Shown here: one piece after another, positions 41,463 to 48,083 of the stretch
Layout: each line of letters opens with the position of its first letter
Numbering within the stretch: position 1 is the stretch's first letter
Origin: Mesorhizobium sp. WSM2240
GTDB taxonomy: Bacteria > Pseudomonadota > Alphaproteobacteria > Rhizobiales > Rhizobiaceae
Direction of reading: 5' to 3'
Assembly (NCBI RefSeq): GCF_040438645.1
Contig: NZ_CP159253.1
Location: 4,578,501 to 4,642,500, forward strand
DNA: 64,000 bases
Position numbers and translations under genes: made by a program
The notes under the pieces: generated by a model
What the model was told of the DNA's origin: nothing
Seen by the model: the letters and a program-made list of their open reading frames with translations, nothing else
The model's database searches: none

Positions 41463-42236
41463 ATGAACTGGTTCAAATCGCTCATCGTTGCAGGCGCCAT
41501 CCAGGCGCTCGCCATACTGCCCGGCCATGCGGGCGAGAATCTCGACGCCATCAAGGCCGCCGGCGTCTTCAGGATCGGCACCGAGGGCACCTACGCCCCT
41601 TTCACCTATCATGACGAGAGCGGCAAGCTGGTCGGCTTCGACGTTGAGATCGGCGAGGAGATCGCCAAGCGGCTCGGCGTGGAGGCCCAATTCCTCGAAG
41701 GCAAGTGGGACGGCCTTATCGCCGGCCTGGACGCCAACCGCTACGACGCCGTCATCAACCAGGTCGGCATCACCGAGGAGCGCAAGGCGAAATACGATTT
41801 TTCGGACCCCTACATCGCCTCCAAGGCCGCGCTGATCGTTCGCGAGGACAATACCGAGATCAAAGATTTCGCCGACCTTTCCGGCAAGAGCGCGGCGCAG
41901 TCGCTGACCAGCAATTACGGCAAGATGGCCGAGCAGGCTGGCGCCGAGCTCATCGGCACCGACGGCTTCGACCAGTCGATCGCGCTCGTGGTCCAGGGCC
42001 GCGCCGATGCCACCATCAACGACAGCCTGTCGTTCCTCGATTTCAAGAAGAAGCAGCCCAATGCCCCGGTCAAGATCGCCGCGACAGAGGACGAGGCCGC
42101 CTATTCCGGCATCATCGTCCGCAAGGGCGACCCGGAGCTCGTCGCCGCCATCAACGATGCGCTCAAGTCCATGAAGGCCGACGGCACCTACCAGAAGATA
42201 GCCGAAAAGTATTTCGGCCAGGACGTTTCGCAGTAA
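41463..42236 (+). CDS. Polar amino-acid (cystine-type) ABC transporter binding protein
   Basis: A periplasmic protein of 257 aa with a signal peptide (about 1-23, ending GHA) and the SBP_bac_3 fold. The FRIGTEGTYAPFTYHDESGK and GFDVEIGEEIAKRLG blocks resemble the cystine-binding FliY/TcyA group, as does KYDFSDPY. It supplies the permease and ATPase that follow 80 and 757 nt on. The ligand is inferred; other polar amino acids are possible. Confidence 0.85.
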   Translation: MNWFKSLIVAGAIQALAILPGHAGENLDAIKAAGVFRIGTEGTYAPFTYHDESGKLVGFDVEIGEEIAKRLGVEAQFLEGKWDGLIAGLDANRYDAVINQVGITEERKAKYDFSDPYIASKAALIVREDNTEIKDFADLSGKSAAQSLTSNYGKMAEQAGAELIGTDGFDQSIALVVQGRADATINDSLSFLDFKKKQPNAPVKIAATEDEAAYSGIIVRKGDPELVAAINDALKSMKADGTYQKIAEKYFGQDVSQ

Positions 42237-42316
42237 CCCGGCGGAAGGCACGGGCCGCCTTGCGGCCCATGGCCTCGACCCGTTAAACCCGACCGACTGT
42301 TTGACGGGAGTTTCCG

Positions 42317-42997
42317 GTGCCGCACTGGCTGCAATTGATGTTCGATTCGCTCGGCCCGCTTTTGTGGGCCGGTCTCGTTTTCACCATACCGCTGACGCTG
42401 CTGTCCTTCGCTCTCGGCCTCAGCCTGGGACTGGTCTCGGCGCTGATCCGCCTCTTCGGGCCGAGGCCGCTTGCGGCAATCATCCGCTTCTACGTCTGGA
42501 TCATCCGCGGCACGCCGCTGCTGGTCCAGCTTTTCCTCATCTTTTACGGCCTGCCCTCGATCGGCATCGTCCTCGACGCGTTTCCAGCCGCGCTCATCGG
42601 CTTTACGCTGAACATCGGCGCCTACACCTCAGAGATCATCCGCGCGGCTATCTCGTCGGTCGCCAAGGGCCAGTGGGAGGCGTCCTTCTCGATCGGAATG
42701 TCGTGGGGCCAGACCATGCGCCGCACCATCCTGCCGCAGGCCGCCCGCGTCGCAGTGCCGCCGCTGTCGAACACCTTCATCTCGCTGGTCAAGGACACAT
42801 CGCTCGCCGCCGCCATCACCGTGCCGGAGCTGTTCCAGGCGGCCCAGCGCATCGTCGCCACCACCTACGAGCCGCTGATCCTCTACGTGCAGGCGGCGCT
42901 CATCTATCTCGCGATCAGCTCGGTGCTTTCGGCGCTGCAGGCGAGGCTCGAGACGCGCCTCGGCCGCTATGGCGGCTTCATGGAGGCGCGCTCGTGA
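42317..42997 (+). CDS. Amino-acid ABC transporter permease (cystine-type)
   Basis: A 226-aa inner-membrane permease of the HisMQ type. About five TM segments are visible, and the EAA loop reads GQWEASFSIGMSWGQTMRRT (near 125-145) followed by ILPQAARVAVPPLSNTFISL and VKDTSLA, the diagnostic C-terminal block. The segment YVWIIRGTPLLVQLFLIFYG is also conserved. Its stop overlaps the GTG of the ATPase gene (GTGA), so both are coupled. Confidence 0.9.
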   Translation: MPHWLQLMFDSLGPLLWAGLVFTIPLTLLSFALGLSLGLVSALIRLFGPRPLAAIIRFYVWIIRGTPLLVQLFLIFYGLPSIGIVLDAFPAALIGFTLNIGAYTSEIIRAAISSVAKGQWEASFSIGMSWGQTMRRTILPQAARVAVPPLSNTFISLVKDTSLAAAITVPELFQAAQRIVATTYEPLILYVQAALIYLAISSVLSALQARLETRLGRYGGFMEARS

Positions 42998-43767
42998 TCG
43001 AGTTGTCGCATATCGAGAAGAAGTTCGGCGATCATACGGTGCTGAACGACGTCACCGTCACCTTCGCGGAAGGCAGCGTTACCGCGCTTGTCGGCCCATC
43101 GGGCGGCGGCAAGTCGACGCTGCTGCGCTGCATCAACCTCCTGGAGATCCCGACGTCCGGCCGCGTCCGGATCGGCGACGACGCGATCGATTTCCATCCC
43201 GGCGACAAGATCGGCTGGGCCGCCATCCAGCGGCTGCGCCGGCAGACCGGCATGGTGTTCCAGAATTTCCAGCTTTTTCCGCACCGCACCGCCATCGACA
43301 ATGTGTCCGAGGCGCTGACGACAGTGCTGAAATGGCCGAGGGAGCGGGCCTTGCAACGCGCGAGGGAACTGCTCGAAAAGGTCGGGCTGGCGCACAAGGC
43401 CGACGCCTGGCCGGCAACCCTGTCCGGCGGCCAGCAGCAGCGTGTGGCGATCGCCCGGGCGCTGGCGCCCTCGCCCAAGGTGCTGCTTTGCGACGAGCCG
43501 ACCTCGGCGCTCGATCCAGAACTATCAGGCGAGGTGGTGGAGGTGCTGGCGCAGCTTGCGCGCGAAGGCACCACGATGGTTATCGCCACGCACGATCTGC
43601 GTCTCGCTTCCACGATCGCGCAGGAAGCTATCTTCCTCGACGCCGGCGTGGTCGTCGAAAAAGGCCTTGCTCGCGACATTTTCACCAATCCCGAGCGCCA
43701 GCGCACCAAGCGCTTCATCGCGACCCTGACCCAGAAGCCCGCCGAGCAGGAAGGCAGCGGCATCTGA
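42994..43767 (+). CDS. Amino-acid ABC transporter ATPase (cystine-type)
   Basis: A 257-aa cytoplasmic ATPase with Walker A GPSGGGKST (about 32-40), Q-loop MVFQNFQLFPH, signature [14 protein letters not shown], and Walker B VLLCDEPTSALDPE. The HQ-type switch is THDLRLAS. It begins at GTG 42994 overlapping the permease stop. It is the last gene of the three-gene importer; a GC-rich inverted repeat (43772-43780 / 43805-43813, GGCCGGCCC) without a U-run follows its stop. Confidence 0.9.
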   Translation: MIELSHIEKKFGDHTVLNDVTVTFAEGSVTALVGPSGGGKSTLLRCINLLEIPTSGRVRIGDDAIDFHPGDKIGWAAIQRLRRQTGMVFQNFQLFPHRTAIDNVSEALTTVLKWPRERALQRARELLEKVGLAHKADAWPATLSGGQQQRVAIARALAPSPKVLLCDEPTSALDPELSGEVVEVLAQLAREGTTMVIATHDLRLASTIAQEAIFLDAGVVVEKGLARDIFTNPERQRTKRFIATLTQKPAEQEGSGI

Positions 43768-43845
43768 GAACGGCCGGCCCTGCCGGTCGCCCCTGTCCCG
43801 AGCCGGGCCGGCCAGCTATAAGGGCGGCGAGCAGGAGAAAATGAT

Positions 43846-44634
43846 ATGGCGCTCGACGGCAAGACGGCGATCGTGACGGGCGGAGGCGGCGGCATCGGCT
43901 TCGCCATCACACAGCGTTTCCTGCGCGACGGCTGCAAGGTGATGGTGGCCGACATCGACCAGGAAAAGGGGGAGAAGGCCGAGCGCGATCTCGCCAAGCT
44001 CGGTGAGGTGCAGTTCGTCAAGACCGACATTGGCAAGCGGCTCGACATCCACAATCTCGTGGCGGCGACCATTGACACCTTTGGTGACATCGACGTCCTC
44101 GTCAACAACGCGGCGATCGTCCACGGCGCGGATTTTCTCGACCTAAAGGAGGCCGATTTCGACCGCGTGCTGCGTGTCAATCTGAAAGGCTCCTTCCTCG
44201 CCGGCCAGGCGGTCGCCCGCTACATGGTCGATAAGGTCAAGGCCGGCGGCGCGGCCGGATCGATCGTCAACATGTCCTCGGTCAATGCGGTCTTCGCCAT
44301 TGCCGAGCAGCTCGCCTATTCGGTGTCGAAGGGCGGCGTGAACCAGCTCACCAAGGCCATGGCGCTGTCGCTGGCCCCTTATGGCATAAGGGTGAACGCG
44401 ATCGGCCCGGGCTCGATACTGACCGACATGCTGGCCGCCACCAACGCCGATCCGGCGAGTATGAAGCGCCTGCTTTCGCGCACGCCGCTCGGCCGCATCG
44501 GCGAGCCGTCGGAGATCGCTGCCATCGCTGCTTTCCTTGCTTCGGAGGACGCCAGCTACATCACCGGGCAGACGATTTACGCCGATGGCGGGCGGCTGCC
44601 GCTGAACTACACGGTCGAAACACCGGAAACCTGA
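43846..44634 (+). CDS. Short-chain dehydrogenase/reductase (SDR)
   Basis: A 262-aa NAD(P)-dependent oxidoreductase. The cofactor motif TGGGGGIGFAI is near residue 11, NNAAI near 88, and the catalytic Tyr158 and Lys162 lie in YSVSKGG; Ser in NMSSVNAV completes the triad. The acidic residue after strand 2 (MVADIDQEK) favours NAD. AGCAGGAG precedes the ATG. The specific substrate is unknown. It follows the amino-acid importer by 78 nt but is separated by a GC-rich dyad, so it may be independently transcribed. Confidence 0.85.
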   Translation: MALDGKTAIVTGGGGGIGFAITQRFLRDGCKVMVADIDQEKGEKAERDLAKLGEVQFVKTDIGKRLDIHNLVAATIDTFGDIDVLVNNAAIVHGADFLDLKEADFDRVLRVNLKGSFLAGQAVARYMVDKVKAGGAAGSIVNMSSVNAVFAIAEQLAYSVSKGGVNQLTKAMALSLAPYGIRVNAIGPGSILTDMLAATNADPASMKRLLSRTPLGRIGEPSEIAAIAAFLASEDASYITGQTIYADGGRLPLNYTVETPET

Positions 44635-44647
44635 TTTGGCGTCGCAG

Positions 44648-44686
44648 CTCCTGACAGACTGCTGTCAGTAGCGGTGTGCGATAGTG
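44648..44686 (+). promoter_or_regulatory. Likely WYL-regulator operator/promoter, copy 1
   Basis: The perfect dyad CTGACAG-ACTG-CTGTCAG (44651-44668) is followed by AGCGGTGTGCGATAGTG, which has a possible -10 (CGATAG, 44679-44684). By eye, 30 of 39 bases match the region at 45558-45596. It lies upstream of the DUF1127-like gene. Confidence 0.6.
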
Positions 44687-44712
44687 TCTCCATCAAATAA
44701 GGAGGCACCGCC

Positions 44713-44883
44713 ATGAACATCACGCCGAACATCTTCAGCGCCATCAGGCACTATGCCGGCAAGGTCCAGACCATGCGCGACGAATACCGCACCGAGCGGC
44801 TCCTAAACTCGCTGCCTGCCAGCATTCGCAAGGACATCGGTTGGCCTGAGTCCTATCCGCAAAGGCGCGCCCGGCGCAATTGA
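44713..44883 (+). CDS. DUF1127-like small protein (56 aa)
   Basis: The short frame reads MNITPNIFSAIRHYAGKVQT and then MRDEYRTERLLNSLPASIRK, DIGWPESYPQRRARRN. The block RTERLLNSLPASIRKDIGW resembles the DUF1127 consensus (L..LP...L.DIG), though W replaces the usual L. AAGGAGG is 7 nt before the ATG, a strong ribosome site. The arginine-rich tail could bind RNA or DNA, as some DUF1127 proteins do; that is inference. It is preceded by the WYL-type dyad and followed by the DJ-1-like gene. Confidence 0.7.
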   Translation: MNITPNIFSAIRHYAGKVQTMRDEYRTERLLNSLPASIRKDIGWPESYPQRRARRN

Positions 44884-44910
44884 AGCAGGCAGAAGAAAAT
44901 TGCCTGATTG

Positions 44911-44938
44911 TTCCGGCAGGACGGAGGTTCTGCCGGAA
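44911..44938 (+). promoter_or_regulatory. Hairpin between the 56-aa gene and the DJ-1-like gene
   Basis: 9-bp arms TTCCGGCAG / CTGCCGGAA separated by 10 nt, with an A/T stretch after it (AATTTG). It may be an attenuator or weak terminator in front of the DJ-1-like gene's GGGAGGAG ribosome site. Confidence 0.4.
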
Positions 44939-44961
44939 ATTTGAATGGGAGGAGACCGGCA

Positions 44962-45564
44962 ATGCCCGCAGCCAAGACCATCGGGTTCATCTTCGTCGAC
45001 GGGTTCGCTGACTGGGAATACGGCCTTTTGTCGGCATCCGCGGTCGAGTGGTTTGGGGCGCGGGCCGTTTCGCTGTCGCCCGGCGGCTCGCCCAGGAAAT
45101 CCCTGAGCGGCTTCCATCTGACGCCGGACCGCAGCCTGGATATCGCGGAAAACGCCGATCTGGACGCCGTAGCCGTTGTCGGGTCGGACCAGTGGGCCAC
45201 CACCTCACATCCCGATCCCTCGCCCCTGTTGAAGGCCGTGGCGGCGCGCGCCGGCGTTGTCGGCGGCATTTGTGCGGGAACCCTGGCCCTTGCACGGTCG
45301 GGCTTGTTCGAAGGCGCAAAGCACACCAGCAACGGCCGCGACTGGATTCTTCACCATGAGCCCGGCTATGCGGGCGCGGCGAATTACGAGGACGTGCCGC
45401 ATGCGGTCGCCGATGGCAGGATCGTATCCGCCCCCGGCTCCGCGCCAGGCACGTTCGCGCTTGCGTTCCTGAAGGCGCTCTTTCCGGATCAGGAAGGGCA
45501 GCTCGCCGAAATGAAGGCGCTGTTCGCCAAGGAATTCACCGGCGCATCGGCGCGAGCCTCCTGA
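44962..45564 (+). CDS. DJ-1/PfpI family protein
   Basis: A 200-aa class I glutamine-amidotransferase-like protein. The nucleophile elbow is GGICAGTLALARSG with Cys104, and the preceding AVVGSDQW and conserved acidic E in the N-terminal third (DWEYGLLS, near residue 18) match the DJ-1/PfpI active site. Members act as proteases, chaperones, or glyoxalases; the exact role is unknown. GGGAGGAG precedes the ATG. Its stop codon overlaps the second WYL-type dyad. Confidence 0.82.
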   Translation: MPAAKTIGFIFVDGFADWEYGLLSASAVEWFGARAVSLSPGGSPRKSLSGFHLTPDRSLDIAENADLDAVAVVGSDQWATTSHPDPSPLLKAVAARAGVVGGICAGTLALARSGLFEGAKHTSNGRDWILHHEPGYAGAANYEDVPHAVADGRIVSAPGSAPGTFALAFLKALFPDQEGQLAEMKALFAKEFTGASARAS

Positions 45565-45596
45565 CAATATGCTGTCAGGAGCAGCGTGCCATGATG
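45558..45596 (+). promoter_or_regulatory. Likely WYL-regulator operator/promoter, copy 2
   Basis: The dyad CTGACAATATGCTGTCAG (45561-45578) and downstream AGCAGCGTGCCATGATG match copy 1 at 44648-44686 (30/39 by eye). It overlaps the DJ-1-like stop codon and lies 45 nt upstream of the VOC gene that starts the WYL operon, which would give autoregulation. Confidence 0.6.
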
Positions 45597-45622
45597 ACCC
45601 GGTTATCCGAAGGAGGAACCCG

Positions 45623-45997
45623 ATGAACGCCCATGTCCCTGCCCACGCCGCCGTCTGGTTCGAGATTCCGGTAAGCGACATGGAGCGAGCCCGCGCATTC
45701 TACGGCGCCGTTCTGCAGAACGAGCTTTCGCTGAACGAGGATGGCCCGAATCCGATGGGAATGTTCGTCGCCCGGGATCAGGATTCGGTCGCCGGCCATG
45801 TTTATCCCGGCAAGCCGGCGGCTGCCGGAACGGGCCCGACCGTCCATCTTTCGGTGGCTGCGCCCATCGAAGCCGCGATGGAGCGGGTCACTCCCAATGG
45901 CGGCCAGGTGGTTTCGCCGGTCATCGAGATTCCTGCCGGGCGGTTCGCCTATTGCCTCGACCCGGACGGCAACAGTTTTGGTTTGTTCGTTCAATAA
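45623..45997 (+). CDS. VOC family protein (glyoxalase/PhnB-like)
   Basis: A 124-aa single-domain VOC protein (AVWFEIPVSDMERARAFYGA at the start, later FAYCLDPDGNSFGLFVQ at the end). The duplicated βαβββ pattern and C-terminal E/F-containing tail fit a dimeric metal-dependent enzyme or binding protein; ligands are not certain. AAGGAGGAACC precedes the ATG. It is first in a compact operon with the unknown gene (9-nt gap) and the WYL regulator (3-nt gap), so it is likely regulated by it. Confidence 0.82.
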   Translation: MNAHVPAHAAVWFEIPVSDMERARAFYGAVLQNELSLNEDGPNPMGMFVARDQDSVAGHVYPGKPAAAGTGPTVHLSVAAPIEAAMERVTPNGGQVVSPVIEIPAGRFAYCLDPDGNSFGLFVQ

Positions 45998-46006
45998 GGG
46001 CGACAG

Positions 46007-46414
46007 ATGAAGAGTTGGACCGACAGGCTGGATACGCCAGGCATCCACGGCATAAAGCCGTCGCCTCGCAGCTTCGCAGACGTGGTCGAGGGCCAGCCCA
46101 TGCTGGTGCCGACGGCAAGGCAGGTCGACGATTTCATCCGCGGCATTCCGGAGGGTACGGAAATGGACGTGAGAAGCCTGCGCGCCGGGTTGGCGCGGCG
46201 GCATGGGGCGGAGGTGACCTGCCCGGTCACGATGGGCTATCATCTGCGCACGGTCGCCGAGGCGGCGCACGAAGCGCTGGAGCGCGGCGAGCCCGAAGAC
46301 CAGGTAACGCCCTTCTGGCGGGTGCTCGACAGCCGGACGCCGACGACGAAGAGGCTGTCTTTCGGGACCGGCTTCGTCGCCGAGCGAAGGAAGCGCGAAG
46401 GATTGGCGGGATAG
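46007..46414 (+). CDS. Unknown protein with distant MGMT-like pattern
   Basis: A 135-aa cytoplasmic protein. No firm family is recognised. Its region 45-130 reads FIRGIPEGTEMDVRSLRAGL, then CPVTMGYHLRTVAEAAHEAL and TPFWRVLDSRTPTTKRLSFG, a layout like the helix-turn-helix and active-site part of O6-alkylguanine-DNA alkyltransferases, but with TPFWRVL in place of the PCHR cysteine motif. If homologous it would resemble the alkyltransferase-like proteins that bind but do not repair. This is a guess. It lies between the VOC gene and the WYL regulator in a tight operon. Confidence 0.6.
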   Translation: MKSWTDRLDTPGIHGIKPSPRSFADVVEGQPMLVPTARQVDDFIRGIPEGTEMDVRSLRAGLARRHGAEVTCPVTMGYHLRTVAEAAHEALERGEPEDQVTPFWRVLDSRTPTTKRLSFGTGFVAERRKREGLAG

Positions 46415-46417
46415 ACG

Positions 46418-47128
46418 ATGCGGCGCGCAGACAGACTGTTCCAGATCGTCCAGCATTTTCGGGGTGGCCGGCTCGTCACCGCGCAGAAACTCGGCCAGTG
46501 GCTCGAGGTTTCGGAACGCACGATCTACCGAGACATCGCCGATCTCCAGTCGACCGGCGTCCCGATCGATGGCGAAGCCGGCGTCGGTTACATTATGAGA
46601 GAGGGTTTCGACCTTCCACCGCTGATGTTCACACGTGACGAGATAGTGGCGCTGGTCGCCGGCGCCCGCATGGTCCGTGCCTTCGGCGGGGCGGCGATGG
46701 CGCGCGCCGCCGACGAGGCGCTGGTCAAGATCGGTGCGGTCCTGCCTGACGCCGAAAAGGACCGCATTGCCCGCACCGAGATCCATACGCCGATGTGGGT
46801 GGTCAGCGACGCCGACCGCGTCGCCATCGACCTGATCGAGCGGGCCGTCGAAAAGCGCCAGGTGCTGAAACTGGATTACCGCGACGAGGCGGGGCGCAGT
46901 TCGGTTCGCGATGTTCGCCCGCTCGGCCTGTGGTTCTGGGGCAAAGTGTGGACGCTGGTGGCGTGGTGCGAGATGCGCAATGATTTTCGCGCGTTCCGCA
47001 TCGACCGGATCGCGAATGTCGCCCCCACCGACCGCACCTTCAAGCCAGAGCGGGGCAAAACGCTGACCGATTTCTATCGCACCATGGAGCGCGGCGGCGA
47101 ACCAGGCGACCGGGCGGCCCATACCTGA
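46418..47128 (+). CDS. WYL-domain transcriptional regulator, YafY/DeoR-like
   Basis: A 236-aa regulator with an N-terminal HTH_11 domain (about 5-60; RRADRLFQIVQHFRGGRLVT, then LGQWLEVSERTIYRDIADLQ) and a C-terminal WYL domain (about 135-225) with the variant motif GKVWTLVAWCE and FRAFRIDRI. WYL proteins often sense ligands or DNA/nucleic-acid signals. It starts 3 nt after the preceding stop, so it is operon-bound. The two dyads at 44651 and 45561 are its probable operators. No upstream gene other than VOC and the 135-aa protein is coupled. Confidence 0.85.
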   Translation: MRRADRLFQIVQHFRGGRLVTAQKLGQWLEVSERTIYRDIADLQSTGVPIDGEAGVGYIMREGFDLPPLMFTRDEIVALVAGARMVRAFGGAAMARAADEALVKIGAVLPDAEKDRIARTEIHTPMWVVSDADRVAIDLIERAVEKRQVLKLDYRDEAGRSSVRDVRPLGLWFWGKVWTLVAWCEMRNDFRAFRIDRIANVAPTDRTFKPERGKTLTDFYRTMERGGEPGDRAAHT

Positions 47129-47138
47129 GACGCGCCTC

Positions 47139-47169
47139 TTCCTTCTCCCCTTGCTTGTGGGAGAAGGAA
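47139..47169. repeat. Convergent hairpin at the WYL/trcR junction
   Basis: 11-bp arms (TTCCTTCTCCC / GGGAGAAGGAA) around a 9-nt loop, between the WYL gene (stop 47128) and the trcR stop (47176). No U-run follows on either strand, so it resembles a common rhizobial intergenic dyad more than a true terminator. Confidence 0.55.
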
Positions 47170-47175
47170 AAAGAA

Positions 47176-47865
47176 CTACTCGTCTTCCTCGTTATCCTTC
47201 GACTTCAGCGCCGTCAGCTTCGCGAACACGGCGTCGGCGTCGAGTTCCTTGTCCACATCCTTCGGCTTCTCAGTCTCCGGCGTCAGCCGCTCGGTCATCG
47301 AGGCCGGCAGCAGCGTATCGCCAGTCGGAGCCGCCGGCTGCCTGCCATGCGAGGCGCGCTGCACCTCGATGTCGAGGTCGATCTGCGAGCAGAGGCCGAG
47401 CGTCACCGGGTCCATCGGTACCAGGCTGGAGGAATTCCAGTGCTTGCGCTCGCGGATCTGGTCGATTGTCGATTTGGTGGTGCCCACCAGCCGCGAGATC
47501 TGTGCATCCTTCAGCTCCGGGTGGTTCTTGACCAGCCAGAGGATGGCGTTGGGGCGGTCCTGGCGCTTCGACAGCGGCGTGTAGCGCGGACCCTTGCGCT
47601 TCGATTCGGGCACGCGCACCTTCGGGTCGAGCAGTTTCAGCCGGTGGTTCGGATCGGCGACGCCCTTGGCGATCTCCTCGCGGCTGAGCTGGCCGGTCAT
47701 GATCGGGTCCATGCCCTTGATCCCCTGCGCCGATTCGCCATCGGCGATCGCCTTCACCTCGAGCGGGTGCAGACCGCAGAACTGCGCGATCTGCTCGAAA
47801 GACAGCGCCGTATTGTCGACCAGCCAGACTGCGGTCGCCTTCGGCATCAGAAGCGTATTGGCCAT
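47176..47865 (-). CDS. trcR: DUF1013 cell-cycle transcriptional regulator TrcR
   Basis: A 229-aa DNA-binding protein of the DUF1013/TrcR family, a conserved alphaproteobacterial cell-cycle regulator. It starts MANTLLMPKATAVWLVDNTA and has a helix-turn-helix in ILWLVKNHPELKDAQISRLV and GTTKSTIDQIRERKHW (about 115-150), with an acidic C-terminal tail (KSKDNEEDE). The ATG at 47865 is supported by AGAGGATATTATCTG upstream; longer frames upstream have no homologous content. Family name from memory. Confidence 0.85.
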   Translation of the reverse strand: MANTLLMPKATAVWLVDNTALSFEQIAQFCGLHPLEVKAIADGESAQGIKGMDPIMTGQLSREEIAKGVADPNHRLKLLDPKVRVPESKRKGPRYTPLSKRQDRPNAILWLVKNHPELKDAQISRLVGTTKSTIDQIRERKHWNSSSLVPMDPVTLGLCSQIDLDIEVQRASHGRQPAAPTGDTLLPASMTERLTPETEKPKDVDKELDADAVFAKLTALKSKDNEEDE

Positions 47866-47905
47866 CAGATAATATCCTCTCGTTCGCCCGCGTCCCGTGC
47901 GCGGG

Positions 47906-47922
47906 CGGTGGTCAGACCACCG
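47906..47922. promoter_or_regulatory. 17-bp palindrome upstream of trcR, GntR/FadR-type operator look
   Basis: CGGTGGTC-A-GACCACCG, perfect 8-bp arms with one central base. The core TGGTC-N-GACCA matches the operator pattern of many GntR/FadR-family regulators. It lies 41-57 nt upstream of the trcR start in the region divergent from the esterase gene. No GntR gene is in the window. Confidence 0.45.
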
Positions 47923-48083
47923 AAAATGGGAAATTCGAGGCGTATATAACGCTGTTTCCGGCTGGGGGCAAGAAATCTTCGCCGGGACACAGGCTGTCAT
48001 CGAAGCGTCGTGGAAGCGTCATCCCGTTGAAATATCGGGCGCTCAAAGCAGGACCGCACCCTATTGTACAGGAGAGGTCTTCG

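Noticed and set aside
45575..47122. A 515-codon minus-strand frame opposite the VOC, 135-aa and WYL genes.
   Set aside because: Antisense shadow; the three plus-strand genes have ribosome sites and recognisable domains.
47139..47169. An intrinsic terminator between the WYL gene and trcR.
   Set aside because: The stem is perfect but has no U-tract on either strand; kept as a repeat-like hairpin only.
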